DNA of 64,000 nt from Verrucomicrobiota bacterium (lineage in GTDB: Bacteria; Verrucomicrobiota; Kiritimatiellia; SS1-B-03-39; UBA6053), in assembly GCA_020831625.1 (NCBI GenBank), contig JAFIGD010000004.1, forward strand, positions 62,001 through 126,000, read 5' to 3'. Positions 39,874-49,298 of the stretch are shown here, piece by piece; the stretch's first letter is position 1; each line of letters opens with the position of its first letter. Under the pieces are notes generated by a model, which was given only the letters and a program-made list of their open reading frames with translations, was not told the DNA's origin and made no database searches. A program made the translations under genes and the position numbers.

Positions 39874-40308
39874 ATGATTTTGAAAAGAAGACGCTTAGGG
39901 ATCATAGCCTTGTTCGCAGTTGTCTTTTCCGCGGGAATCTTTCTCGGATCTTATGTTACTGCGGTTCGTTATGAATACCGCATATCTTATGGCGAGGGGA
40001 GTAAAGCGCTAATCCAGCTGGATCTCTTGAATAACAATCGAACTGAAACAGTCGTCGATATAAACAAAGGTAATTTAGTGGCCAGTTTTGCTGCAATCAG
40101 GACTCTGCCGGGTTGGAGTCAAATTTTCAATCCGAGTCAAAAGGACAGTCCCAAGCCCGCTGCGAAAATGGAAACGTATCAAAAAATAATTGAGTTGTTG
40201 GAGGGCCACTTCGCATTGGAGGTTTATGGCATTAGCCAAAGGGAGTTGAATGAAATTCTTGAATCCCACTTTGCTCATTATCAAGTGTTTACAATGCGTA
40301 TGGATTAA
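39874..40308 (+). CDS. small membrane-anchored hypothetical protein
   Basis: I do not recognise this 144-residue protein. It starts MILKRRRLGIIALFAVVFSAGIFLGSYV, a basic N-terminus and one hydrophobic segment, so it is a signal-anchored or exported protein. The remainder is soluble and of mixed composition. A good GAGGAG ribosome site precedes ATG 39874, and the codon use is AT-richer than in neighbours, which suggests later acquisition. It stands alone between the SLC13 gene and the convergent TolC-like gene. Confidence 0.7.
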   Translation: MILKRRRLGIIALFAVVFSAGIFLGSYVTAVRYEYRISYGEGSKALIQLDLLNNNRTETVVDINKGNLVASFAAIRTLPGWSQIFNPSQKDSPKPAAKMETYQKIIELLEGHFALEVYGISQRELNEILESHFAHYQVFTMRMD

Positions 40309-40393
40309 ATTGACGATATATCCGGATTTTGGGAGGAACACCCGAAACCCCTCCGACAAGCCAAGGGCAGCCTGTTCACGAGTGACACGACAC

Positions 40394-40418
40394 TCGCAAA
40401 GTCGCAAAGGTCGCGAAG
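40394..40418. repeat. short repeat TCGCAAAG
   Basis: TCGCAAAG occurs twice in tandem, followed by GTCGCGAAG, in the 146-nt gap between the hypothetical gene and the tolC-like gene. Otherwise I see nothing in this gap. Confidence 0.5.
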
Positions 40419-40454
40419 ATGGGTGAAACAGCATGTATTGTTTGATCGATGCGC

Positions 40455-42002
40455 TTACCGTCCGATGCCGCGGCGGTCGAGGAGGCTGCCTTCGGCGCGG
40501 TGGAGGCGGAGGAGGGCGAGGCGGGCCTGAACGCGGGCGCGCTGTTCCTCGATTTGGGCGCTGAGGAGATCGCGCTGGGCCTGGGCGACCATGAGGGCGG
40601 TGCCGGCGCCGGCCTGGAAGCGTTCGATTTCGGCTTCGACGGTGAGTTCCTGCAGGCGGCGGGTTTCGGCGGCGGCTTCGACCTGCTGCCGGGCGCGGTC
40701 CTGTTCGTTGAGGGCGAGATGCACGTCGGTGCGTATATGCTGTTTGAGGTTTTCAATCGCGAGGTCGGCTTGCGCCTGACGGAAGCGGGCTTCCTGATCG
40801 CGGCTGTCTTCGGGCCGGTTTCCGAGGGTGCGTTGAAGGCGGAGGCCGGCCTGGACGTCGTACCCGTCTCCGTCGAGATCGGACCAGGCGTCGGAGCTGT
40901 CGGGGCCGAATCCGGTTTTGGAGAGGGTGGCGAAGAAGTCGAGGCGGGGGAGGAGTCCGTTGCGGGTGAGCCGGGTGTCGAGGCGGCGCTGTTCGGCGCG
41001 GAGCATGGCTTCGCGGAGGTCGAACCGGGATTGGAGCGCGAGCCGGGTGTGGAGTTCGGCGGTGTCGTCGGGGTCGGGTTCTGGCAGCAAGGGGGCGGTT
41101 TCGGGACGGAGGGCTCCGGAATCGGCGCTTTGGGGGGCGATGAGCTGGAGGAGACGGAGCTGACGTGCGGTGAGGTTGGCTTGGGCGTCGATGAGAACCT
41201 GCCGGCGGCGGGACACCTCGGTCATGGCCACGGCCTCTTCATTGCGGGGGAGGTTGCCGACCTCGATGCGGGTGCGGAGTTCCTGCAATTGTTTTTCGGC
41301 GACGTCGAGGGCGTTTTCGCTGATGCGGATGGTTTGATGCGCCAGCCAGAGGTTCCAGTAGGCGGTTTCAACGTCGGCGAGCACCGCCTCGGTGAAGGCG
41401 CTGAGTTCGGCTTCGGAGATGTCGATGTCGAGCCGGGCGCGCTGGACGCCGAGGAGATTGGTTTCGCGGCCGCGGCCCCGGAGAAGGGCCTGGGTCAGGG
41501 AGAGGGAGAGGCGGGCCTCCTCCTGATCGGGGGCGCGGTTGGAGGATTCGGAAAGCTGAAGGGCGGAAAGTTCGAGGTCGGTTCCGGTGCTGAATTGTTG
41601 CCGGACACCGGCCTGGAGGCGGGTCTGTTCGATTTCGGCGTTGAACTGTTCGCCGGTGGCGCGGGCGGTTTCGGAACTGCGCACGTCCCGCCGGGAGCCC
41701 TCGCCGAAGAGTTCGGGGGAAAAGCGGGCCTGTTCGCGGGTGAGAAAGGTGCCGGCGATGAGGGGTTCGAATTCCTGAATGCGCAGATCGGGATGGTGCA
41801 GCAGGGCGAGGCGCACGGCGTCCTCGAGGCTGAGGGATTCGGGAACGGGTTCGGGTGTCCGGGTCTCGGGGAGTTTCTCGAGTTGTGCCGGATCGGGGAG
41901 GGTGGCGCAGGCGGTGAGCAGGAGGCCGGCCGCCAGAATGCTGAGGATATTTCGAGCAGTCGGGCGGTGCGGACCCTTGGATTGGGTGGGGTTGAAGGAC
42001 AT
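40455..42002 (-). CDS. TolC-family outer-membrane efflux lipoprotein
   Basis: A 515-residue outer-membrane channel of an RND efflux system. A lipobox LLTAC places the lipidated Cys at residue 32. The two outer-membrane factor repeats are visible as paired long helices with intervening barrel strands (SLSLEDAVRLALLHHPDLRI; DLRIQEFEPL; AELSAFTEAVLADVETAYWNLW). It is the third gene of the adaptor-RND-TolC set. Its start lies only 29 nt after a hexanucleotide array, and the intervening sequence is C/T-rich without a Shine-Dalgarno motif, so translation may depend on coupling to the RND gene. Confidence 0.93.
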   Translation of the reverse strand: MSFNPTQSKGPHRPTARNILSILAAGLLLTACATLPDPAQLEKLPETRTPEPVPESLSLEDAVRLALLHHPDLRIQEFEPLIAGTFLTREQARFSPELFGEGSRRDVRSSETARATGEQFNAEIEQTRLQAGVRQQFSTGTDLELSALQLSESSNRAPDQEEARLSLSLTQALLRGRGRETNLLGVQRARLDIDISEAELSAFTEAVLADVETAYWNLWLAHQTIRISENALDVAEKQLQELRTRIEVGNLPRNEEAVAMTEVSRRRQVLIDAQANLTARQLRLLQLIAPQSADSGALRPETAPLLPEPDPDDTAELHTRLALQSRFDLREAMLRAEQRRLDTRLTRNGLLPRLDFFATLSKTGFGPDSSDAWSDLDGDGYDVQAGLRLQRTLGNRPEDSRDQEARFRQAQADLAIENLKQHIRTDVHLALNEQDRARQQVEAAAETRRLQELTVEAEIERFQAGAGTALMVAQAQRDLLSAQIEEQRARVQARLALLRLHRAEGSLLDRRGIGR

Positions 42003-42031
42003 GGGGGAGGGGGAGGAGGGGAGGGGTAAGA

Positions 42032-42091
42032 TTAAGATTAAGATTACGATTACGATTAAGATTAAGATTAGGATTAGGATTAGGATTAGGA
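42032..42091. repeat. hexanucleotide array (TCYTAA on the minus strand), 10 units
   Basis: On the minus strand this reads TCCTAA x4, TCTTAA x2, TCGTAA x2, TCTTAA x2. The first unit provides the last codon (TCC, Ser) and TAA stop of the RND pump gene, and the rest fills the spacer to the TolC-like gene. A matching array lies at 61954-62019. Confidence 0.95.
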
Positions 42092-45000
42092 TTTGGGGGG
42101 AGGGTCGGGGTGGAAGAGGGTGAAGACGACGGGGATGAGGAGGAGGGTGATGAGGGTGGCGCCGGCGAGGCCGCCGACCACGGCGCGGGCGAGGGGGGCC
42201 TGGGCGTCGGCTCCCTCGCCGATGCCGAGGGCGAGGGGGATGAGCGCGAGAATGGTGGTCAGGGTGGTCATGAGAATCGGCCGCAGACGGCGGCGGCCGG
42301 CCTCGGCGACGGCGTCGTGCACGCTCAGGCCCTGTTTGACGAGCTGGCTGGACTGATCAACAAGCAGGATGGCGTTGTTGACGACGATCCCGGCGAGCAT
42401 GATGCAGCCGATGTAGGACTGGAGGTTCAGGGTGGTGTTGGTGAGGAAGAGGGTGACGAGTACGCCGATCGCGGCCATGGGCACGGCGGCCATGACGATG
42501 ACGGGGTTGATGAGGGATTCGTACTGGCAGGCGAGCACCATGTACACGAAGAGCAGGGCGAGGCCGAGGGAGAGGAGGAGTTCGTTGCGGGAGCGCTGCT
42601 GCTCCTCGTAATTTCCGGCGATGCGAAGGGCGTAGCCTTCGGGCAGGACGGTGTCGGAGATGATCTCCTGCACATCGCGGGCGATGGAGCCGGTGTCGCG
42701 TCCGGTGATGTTGGCGTTGACCTCGATGTAGCGCTGCTGCTCTTTGCGCTGGATCAGGAGGGGGCCGGTGCCGCTGTCGAGGGTGACAAGATTGCGAAGG
42801 GCGACCTGACGGCCGGCGGGGTTGGTGAGGGTCAGGTCGAGAATGTCCTCGGGGGTGAGGCGTTCCGCGTCTTTGAGGCGCATGAGGATGCGGAAGGAAT
42901 TGCCGTCCACCTGGAAGTCACCGGCGGGGGTGCCGGCCATGGTGGTTTCGAGAAAGCGGGCGACATCGCCGGGCTGGAAGCCGAGGGCGGAGGCTTTGTC
43001 ACGGTCGATGCGGACCTCCTGCTGGGGGAGACCGATGTCGGAGGAGAGCTGAACATCGGTGATGCCGGGGATGTCCCGCATGCGTTCCGCGAAGTCGTTG
43101 GCGATTTGATCCAGCCGCAGGAGGTCGAAGCCGCGGACTTCGACGGTGAAGCCCTCCTCACCGCCGAGCAGGCGGTTGAGCAGAAACTGCCCCTGCGGGG
43201 CGCGGGTGCGCACGGTCATGCCGGGAACGGCGCCGTCCAGTTCGCGGCGGAGGGCGTTGGCAATGTCGATGTTGGAGCGGTCCCGCTCCATGGCGGGGGT
43301 GAGGGACAGGCGCATGTCCATGCGGGAAAAACTCCCGCCCCGTCGACTCGCGCCGATGCTGGTGACCCAGGCGGTTTTTTCGGGAACGGCATCGACCACG
43401 ATGCGCTCCACGCGGCGGGAGAGTTCGTCGACCAGCGCGAGCCGGGTGCCGACCTCCATTTCGCCGCTGATACGCACTTCGCCCTCGTCGCTGGGAGGCA
43501 GGAACTCATTGCCGATGAATTGCAGCAGAAAAGTGCTGCTGAACAGCAACAGCATCGCCGCGGCCACGGTCCACCAGGGTTTTTTAAGAACGGTAAGCAG
43601 GAGATCGCGGTATTGCCGGTCGACCTCTTTGAACTGATTCTCGATGCGGGTGGCGAGCCGGTCCATCCAGGGTTTCCGCGCTTCGTGCCGGTGTTCGGGG
43701 GAGGTGAGCAGTTTGGAGGCGAGCACGGGGACGAGGCTCAGCGAGACCAGCAGGGAGCAGATCAGCGCGAAGACGACCACCAGGGCCAGTTCCTGAAAGA
43801 GAATGCCGGCAATGCCCTGTATGAAGGCCATGGGCAGGAAAATCACCAGCGTGGTCAGGGTGCTGGCCACGATGGCTGCCGCGACTTCGTTGGCGCCGTT
43901 GATGGAGGCGGTCTCGGGATCCTCATTGTCCTCATCCTGGCGGCGGAAAATGTTTTCCAGCACCACAACGGAGCTGTCGACCATCATGCCCACGCCGAGG
44001 GCGAGTCCTCCGAGGGTCATGAGGTTCAGAGTAAAGCCGCCGAAATAGATGAGGGCGAAGGTGGCGATGACCGAAATCGGGATGGAGAGGGCGATGACCA
44101 CGGTGCTGCGGATGTTGCGCAAAAACACCAGCAGGACCACAATGGCCAGACCGCCGCCGTAGAACACGGAGCGGGTGACGTTGGCGATGGAGCGCTCGAT
44201 GAAATTACCCTGGTCAATGACGGGGACGACATCGATTTGCGGGTAATCGCGGTTCATGCGGTCGATTTCGTCGAACACGCCCTGGGCCACCTCCACGGTG
44301 TTGGCTTCGGGCTGTTTGCGAATGGCCAGGCGGACGCCGGTTTCGTTGTTGATGCGGATGATGCGGCGGAGTTCTTCATAGGTGTCGCGCACGTCGGCCA
44401 CCTGGGAGAGCAGCACCGGGGCTCCGTCCTGCCAGGTGACCACGGTGTTGCGGATTTCGTCGAGATTCGTGAACTGGGCGGGAGCGCGGAGGGTGCTTTC
44501 GAAAAGACCCTGCTCGATGCGCCCGGCGGGCAGGTCTATGTTGGCGTTCAGAAGCGTTTGCCGGATCTGGTTCAGGGAAATTCCGAGGGACTTGATGCGC
44601 TCCGGGAGGAGTTCGATCCGGATTTCGCGGTTGAATCCGCCCCAGATGTCGACTTGCGCCACGCCCGGCACGCGGGAAAAGCGCACCCGCAGTTCGTCCT
44701 CGATCAGGGTGGTGAGATCCACGGGATCCATGTCGCTGGCGACCCCGAGGAGCACCACCGGAAACTGGTTGATGTCGAACTTGAAGATGCGGGGGCGGAC
44801 ATCGTCGGGCAGACGGCGCAGGCCGTTTTCGATGGCGCTCTGCATGTCGATGGCGGCACTGTCGACGTTGGTGCCCCAGGTGAAGCGGACGGTGACGATG
44901 CTGGAGCCTTCGGAGGAAACCGAGGTGATCTCCTCCACGCCGGGCACCGAGGAGGCGATTTCCTCAATGAACTGGGTGATGAGCCGTTCGACCACTTCGG

Positions 45001-45166
45001 GACTGGCTCCGGTGTACTCGGTGCGGATGGAAAGGGTGGTGGTTTCGATTTCCGGGAGCAGGTCGATGCGCAGACGGCTCAGCGAGGTCGCGCCCAGCAC
45101 GATCACCATGAGGGTGACCATGGTGGCGAAAATGGGGTGATGTACGGAGAACTTCGGGAGGTTCAT
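42086..45166 (-). CDS. RND efflux pump inner-membrane permease
   Basis: A 1026-residue AcrB-type proton-driven pump, normal length. Twelve transmembrane segments and two large periplasmic loops are recognisable; the beginning [28 protein letters not shown] is typical. In TM4 the proton-relay motif reads [15 protein letters not shown], so one of the two consecutive Asp residues of AcrB is Ser, as in several non-AcrB RND subgroups. It overlaps the adaptor gene by 4 nt. The stop codon is supplied by a hexanucleotide array. Substrates cannot be deduced. Confidence 0.95.
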   Translation of the reverse strand: MNLPKFSVHHPIFATMVTLMVIVLGATSLSRLRIDLLPEIETTTLSIRTEYTGASPEVVERLITQFIEEIASSVPGVEEITSVSSEGSSIVTVRFTWGTNVDSAAIDMQSAIENGLRRLPDDVRPRIFKFDINQFPVVLLGVASDMDPVDLTTLIEDELRVRFSRVPGVAQVDIWGGFNREIRIELLPERIKSLGISLNQIRQTLLNANIDLPAGRIEQGLFESTLRAPAQFTNLDEIRNTVVTWQDGAPVLLSQVADVRDTYEELRRIIRINNETGVRLAIRKQPEANTVEVAQGVFDEIDRMNRDYPQIDVVPVIDQGNFIERSIANVTRSVFYGGGLAIVVLLVFLRNIRSTVVIALSIPISVIATFALIYFGGFTLNLMTLGGLALGVGMMVDSSVVVLENIFRRQDEDNEDPETASINGANEVAAAIVASTLTTLVIFLPMAFIQGIAGILFQELALVVVFALICSLLVSLSLVPVLASKLLTSPEHRHEARKPWMDRLATRIENQFKEVDRQYRDLLLTVLKKPWWTVAAAMLLLFSSTFLLQFIGNEFLPPSDEGEVRISGEMEVGTRLALVDELSRRVERIVVDAVPEKTAWVTSIGASRRGGSFSRMDMRLSLTPAMERDRSNIDIANALRRELDGAVPGMTVRTRAPQGQFLLNRLLGGEEGFTVEVRGFDLLRLDQIANDFAERMRDIPGITDVQLSSDIGLPQQEVRIDRDKASALGFQPGDVARFLETTMAGTPAGDFQVDGNSFRILMRLKDAERLTPEDILDLTLTNPAGRQVALRNLVTLDSGTGPLLIQRKEQQRYIEVNANITGRDTGSIARDVQEIISDTVLPEGYALRIAGNYEEQQRSRNELLLSLGLALLFVYMVLACQYESLINPVIVMAAVPMAAIGVLVTLFLTNTTLNLQSYIGCIMLAGIVVNNAILLVDQSSQLVKQGLSVHDAVAEAGRRRLRPILMTTLTTILALIPLALGIGEGADAQAPLARAVVGGLAGATLITLLLIPVVFTLFHPDPPPKS

Positions 45167-46362
45167 GACTCGTCATCCTCATCGTTCACGATGCGGACGG
45201 CGGAGCCGTTTCCGAGAAACTGCTGGCCCAGGACCACGACGCGCCCCTCCAGTTCCGGGGAGACGATCTGAATCCGTCCGCCGGACTCAATGCCGGTTTC
45301 CACGGGCACCCAGGAGACGGATTCGCCGCCTTCGTCCACATGGAAAACCCCGGATTCGCCGCCGCGGCGGGTCACGGCGGTTTCCGGAACGATGCGGGCG
45401 TTCTCTTCCGCGCGGAGGACGACGCCGGCCCGGACAAACATGCCGGGATTCAGACGCTGTTCAGCGTTTTCGGAGAGCACCTCGACCCGGGCCTGGCGGG
45501 AGTCTTCACGGAAAACCGGGGCGATGCGGCTGATCTGTCCGGCAAAGGTCTCGCCGGGATGGGCGTCGGTGCGGATCTCCACGGTTTGACCGGCCTCCAG
45601 GAGACCGAAATCGCGTTCGGGAACATAGAAAACCGCGCGGATGGGGGAGAGACGGACCACGGAGACAATGGGGCTGTTGGCGGCCAGAGAGTCGCCTTCG
45701 TCCGCGTAGCGGCCGGACACCACCCTTGGGGAGTCCCCGCCGGACCAGGAGGCGGTCACCCGGGTGTGGCTTAACTGAATTTCGGCGGTGGCCAGCGCGG
45801 CCTCGCGGGCCTGAACGGTGGCCTCCGACACTTCATAGGCGGACTGCCGCATGAGAAAATCCGCGCGGGCGTTGTCCAGCGCGGATTCGGAGGCCACGCC
45901 GCGGTCGGCCAGGGTTTGGATGCGGTTGAATTCCCGTTCGGACAGTTCGAGCCGGTTCCTGGCCTCCACCGCCTGCGCGCGGGCGACGGCGACATCCGCT
46001 TGAGCCCGGGCCACGGCCTGGGTGTATTCCGCATCGTCCAGAACCGCCACGGTTTGGCCCCGTTCGACCGGATCGGAGAGGTCCACAAGAATTTCCGCGA
46101 TGCGTCCCGGAATGCGGGGGGCGACGTTCAGTTCGGCGGAAGGGGTCAGGCTGCCGCTGAACACCCGCCGCTGTTCCATGGGGCCGGTCTCCACCCGTTT
46201 GACTTCAACCGGAACCACGCGGGCTCCGCCGCCTCCCCGGGCGGCTGAGGCATCCTCTTCCCCCCGTTGACGGAAAAGCTGAATGCCCACCGCCAAACCC
46301 ACCCCCACGATACTCAGAATCAAACTTGTCTTCAGGCAGCCTTGTCTCATAATTTTGCTCAT
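45163..46362 (-). CDS. RND periplasmic adaptor (membrane fusion protein)
   Basis: A 399-residue adaptor. A single N-terminal hydrophobic segment (TSLILSIVGVGLAVGIQLF) anchors it. The lipoyl half-motif VAPRIPGRIAEILVDLSDPVERGQTVAVLDDAEY is followed by an alpha-helical hairpin (about 115-205) and beta-barrel and membrane-proximal domains. The gene starts the efflux operon and ends 4 nt into the RND gene. ATG 46362 has a GAGAAAG ribosome site 9 nt upstream; ATG 46350 is an alternative. A TATAAT-like element lies upstream near 46425-46430 on the minus strand. Confidence 0.94.
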   Translation of the reverse strand: MSKIMRQGCLKTSLILSIVGVGLAVGIQLFRQRGEEDASAARGGGGARVVPVEVKRVETGPMEQRRVFSGSLTPSAELNVAPRIPGRIAEILVDLSDPVERGQTVAVLDDAEYTQAVARAQADVAVARAQAVEARNRLELSEREFNRIQTLADRGVASESALDNARADFLMRQSAYEVSEATVQAREAALATAEIQLSHTRVTASWSGGDSPRVVSGRYADEGDSLAANSPIVSVVRLSPIRAVFYVPERDFGLLEAGQTVEIRTDAHPGETFAGQISRIAPVFREDSRQARVEVLSENAEQRLNPGMFVRAGVVLRAEENARIVPETAVTRRGGESGVFHVDEGGESVSWVPVETGIESGGRIQIVSPELEGRVVVLGQQFLGNGSAVRIVNDEDDES

Positions 46363-46575
46363 TGTGATGCTTTCTCAGAACCCCGTACAGTCCTTTAAGT
46401 TCCATTTCGAAATTTATATATCATATTATAACGTGCGAAACCGCTTTTCCTTGCATCCTTTTTAATTTTATCTTTATATCAAGATATTCTTGTAAGGATC
46501 CGTTCGGGACGGAGACTCATGCAGGAAGTCTATTTTCACAGACCGAATGACACAACCCTAATCAAGGAGATCCTT

Positions 46576-47157
46576 ATGAAGATAACACTGATTGCACTGA
46601 CAGCCCTTTTGACCGCGATGACCTATGCGGGAAGTCATGAAGAACATCACGACAAGGCGATTGAGATTGATAAAGACCACACCTCCATCGGATTTAACAT
46701 CACCCACATGGTGATTTCACGGGTCCGGGGCTCGTTTGAAGAATTTGACGGCAGTCTGACGGTCGAGGACGGTGAACTCAAGGCGGTCAAAGCCGAGATT
46801 CAAGTCGCCAGCATTAACACCGCGAACCGCCGCCGTGACGATCATTTGAAGTCCGACGATTTTTTTGATGCCGAGAACTTCCCGGTGATCACCTTTGAAA
46901 GCACCTCGGTTGAAGAGGGGAAAGTCACCGGAAATCTGACGATTAAAGGCATTACCCGCGAAGTGGTGCTCGACACCGAGTTCAGCGGCCCCGCGACCGA
47001 CCCCTGGGGCAATGTCCGCTACGGATTGACCGGCAGCACCACCATTAACCGCACCGACTTCGGACTGACCTGGAATCAGGCCCTGGAAGCCGGCGGGGTG
47101 ATGGTGGGCGAGGAAGTCCGCATCGAAATCGGCACCCAGGTGATTGTGCCCGAATAA
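46576..47157 (+). CDS. YceI-family periplasmic protein
   Basis: A 193-residue exported lipocalin-like protein. The signal peptide (ITLIALTALLTAMTYAG) is followed by the YceI beta-barrel with IEIDKDHTSIGFNITHM, DDHLKSDDFFDAENFPVITFES, GNLTIKGITREVVLDTEF and RTDFGLTWNQALEAGG. YceI proteins bind long isoprenoid lipids in the periplasm. In a menaquinone-using organism an isoprenoid-linked role is plausible but unproven. The start at 46576 is set by AAGGAGA 6 nt upstream. It ends before a strong terminator. Confidence 0.93.
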   Translation: MKITLIALTALLTAMTYAGSHEEHHDKAIEIDKDHTSIGFNITHMVISRVRGSFEEFDGSLTVEDGELKAVKAEIQVASINTANRRRDDHLKSDDFFDAENFPVITFESTSVEEGKVTGNLTIKGITREVVLDTEFSGPATDPWGNVRYGLTGSTTINRTDFGLTWNQALEAGGVMVGEEVRIEIGTQVIVPE

Positions 47158-47181
47158 TCACGACGGAAATTCCCGCCCGTC

Positions 47182-47212
47182 AAGCCGGTCTCTTTTGAGG
47201 CCGGCTTTTTTT
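47182..47212 (+). terminator. intrinsic terminator of yceI gene
   Basis: The stem AAGCCGGTCTC / GAGGCCGGCTT (11 pairs including one G-T) closes a TTTT loop and runs into TTTTTTT, 25 nt after the YceI stop. Confidence 0.9.
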
Positions 47213-47281
47213 GTGACCTGAGATGCGCTCCGCAGTCAGTATTCGCTCGCTTTTTTGTGCGGAGTTCTCATAATTTGCGCC

Positions 47282-48178
47282 ATGTTGGAAGATCTGCATT
47301 TACGGGACCCGTATGACGGGTTTGTTTTTCTGGCGGAATCCGTGCGGAATCCGCCCATGCTGAAGCCGCACCGACATGTTGAGCCGGAGCTGAATCTGGT
47401 GGTGGGCGGGGAAATCCGCTATGTGGTGGACGACCGGAGTTATCATTTTACCGCCGGAACGCTGCTTTGGCTGTTCCCGGGGCAGGTGCATCAGTTGGTG
47501 GACCGCACCCCGGAGGCCGCCTATTATGTGGCGGTGTTCCGGCCCGACCGGTTGGCGTCTTTGCGTGATTCCGATCGCTATCGCGCGCTGTTGGGGGATT
47601 TTCCGCCCGGAGAAGGGGTTTTGTCCCATCGGCCACCATCGGGAAGCTTTCAGATGCTTCGGCAAATGATGGGGGAGCTTTGCGCGGGGGGGCTGGACCC
47701 GGATCTGCTCAATCGCGAGGCCGGATTCGGTCTCACCCCCGGATTTCATTTCGAGCACAGTGATCCCGTCGGTCTGAACGCCGGCTTAAAGCATCTGTAT
47801 CTTTGCGCGTGGCGGATGACCGAATCCGGCAGGCGCGAAGATCCGATGCCGCCTCTGCATCCGGCCGTCCGCCGGGCGCTGGAGCAAATCCGCATCTCCG
47901 ATCCGCCGCCCCGGCTGGCCGAACTCGCGCCGCGCTGCGGTGTCAGCGCCTCCACTGTCAGCCGCCTGTTCCGGGCCCAGATGGGCATCCCGTTGAACCG
48001 CTACCGCAATTCGGTGATGCTGTCGCGGTTCATGGCGTGCATGTCCTCCAAAGATCAGCCGACCATTCTGGAGGCAGTGCACGCTGCGGGTTTCGGAAGC
48101 TACGCACAATTTCACCGCGTGTTTCATCAGGCCTACGGTCAAGGCCCGCGGGAGGCGCTTTTCACCAAAAAGGGGTAG
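47282..48178 (+). CDS. AraC-family transcriptional regulator
   Basis: A 298-residue regulator. The N-terminal cupin-type sensor (HRHVEPELNLVVGGEIRYVVDDRSY and GTLLWLFPGQVHQL) would bind a small ligand; the C-terminal domain has two helix-turn-helix motifs (LAELAPRCGVSASTVSRLFRAQMG and AAGFGSYAQFHRVFHQAYGQGPREA), typical of AraC. The effector is unknown. Start ATG 47282 gives the family-like N-terminus; an upstream in-frame TTG at 47255 is weaker. No sugar gene lies directly next to it on the plus strand; menA follows after 72 nt. Confidence 0.9.
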   Translation: MLEDLHLRDPYDGFVFLAESVRNPPMLKPHRHVEPELNLVVGGEIRYVVDDRSYHFTAGTLLWLFPGQVHQLVDRTPEAAYYVAVFRPDRLASLRDSDRYRALLGDFPPGEGVLSHRPPSGSFQMLRQMMGELCAGGLDPDLLNREAGFGLTPGFHFEHSDPVGLNAGLKHLYLCAWRMTESGRREDPMPPLHPAVRRALEQIRISDPPPRLAELAPRCGVSASTVSRLFRAQMGIPLNRYRNSVMLSRFMACMSSKDQPTILEAVHAAGFGSYAQFHRVFHQAYGQGPREALFTKKG

Positions 48179-48250
48179 GAACGGGATCATTCACGGATGT
48201 TCACGGCGCTTTGCTTGACCTTTGCGGAAAAATGATGGATACGGGCGGGC

Positions 48251-49192
48251 ATGAATGAATCCACAATGAATCCGACGGAAGAGAACCGCGTTTTTCCATG
48301 GAGGGTCTGGCTGGAGACGACCCGGCCCAAAACCCTGTTCGCGGCGCTGGCTCCAGTGTTGATGGGCGCAGCGCTGGCGCGCGCAGACGGGGTCTTCCAT
48401 TTTCCGGTGTTGCTGGCGACTCTGTCGGTGGCGGTGCTGATTCAGATCGGCACGAATTTCTGCAATGATGTTTACGATCACCGTCAGGGCGCGGACACGG
48501 ACCGGCGCGAGGGTCCGCGGCGCGGGTTACAGACGGGGGTGATTTCGCACCGGGCGATGGTGACCGCGACGGTCGCGGTCTTTGCGCTGGCGGCGCTGAT
48601 CAGTCTGGCGCTGGTCCGCCGGGGCGGGATGCCGATTGTCTGGCTGGCGGCGGCTTCGATCCTGAGCGGCGTTTTTTACACCGCGGGCCGGTATTCCCTG
48701 GCTTATACAGGTTTGGCGGATCTGTTTGTGATTGTCTTTTTCGGTCCGGTGGCCGTGGCCGGGACGTATTACCTGCAACTCCCCTTCGGCTGGCCGCCGC
48801 CGGAGGTGTTCGTGGTCGGTCTCGGACCCGGTCTGATCGCCACCTCGCTGCTGGCGGTCAACAACCTTCGTGACGTGGATGAGGACCGGGGCAACGCCAA
48901 AAAAACCCTGGCGGTCCGTTTCGGCCGGAAGTTCTCCCGGATGGAGTACAAGGCGTGCATGCTGCTGGCGTTGATGCTGCCGCCTGCCGCCGCCGCGTTA
49001 ACGGGGCGGAGTCTGCTGGTGTTCGCCCTTTGGATTCTCTTTCCCGAGGCCCGAAAGCTCTTTAAACAGGTGGAAACCGGAACCACCGGGAAGGAACTGA
49101 ATCCCGTCCTGGGCGGAACCGGCCGGTTCCTGTTTCAATACGCGCTGCTGTTTTTTGTCACCTGGCCGAATTGCGCCCTTTGTTGGCTGTGA
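48251..49192 (+). CDS. menA: 1,4-dihydroxy-2-naphthoate polyprenyltransferase
   Basis: A 313-residue UbiA-superfamily membrane enzyme that prenylates DHNA in menaquinone synthesis. The Asp-rich motif FCNDVYDHRQGADTDRREGPRRG and the second Asp motif NNLRDVDEDRGNAKKTLAVRFGR are both present, with about eight hydrophobic segments. Start ATG 48251, or ATG 48266 five codons on. It is unlinked to menB/menH, which lie 42 kb to the left. The pair of loci together covers late menaquinone steps. Confidence 0.95.
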   Translation: MNESTMNPTEENRVFPWRVWLETTRPKTLFAALAPVLMGAALARADGVFHFPVLLATLSVAVLIQIGTNFCNDVYDHRQGADTDRREGPRRGLQTGVISHRAMVTATVAVFALAALISLALVRRGGMPIVWLAAASILSGVFYTAGRYSLAYTGLADLFVIVFFGPVAVAGTYYLQLPFGWPPPEVFVVGLGPGLIATSLLAVNNLRDVDEDRGNAKKTLAVRFGRKFSRMEYKACMLLALMLPPAAAALTGRSLLVFALWILFPEARKLFKQVETGTTGKELNPVLGGTGRFLFQYALLFFVTWPNCALCWL

Positions 49193-49298
49193 ACGGTTAT
49201 CTTAAATCGTTTGAAATTCCTGCTTTCCTTTCCGGGCGCTTTTTCATACGGGTTGATTCTCTGATCCATAAACTATAAAAATCCTAAAAAGGAACCTC

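Noticed and set aside
42032-42091. Hexamer array taken as CRISPR or telomere
   Set aside because: Units are 6 nt without spacers, so not CRISPR; the site is internal between two operon genes, so a telomere role is unlikely.
42110-45271. Plus-strand frame of 1053 codons opposite the RND pump
   Set aside because: Antisense of a well-conserved pump gene; composition is low-complexity Gly/Asp/His/Glu.
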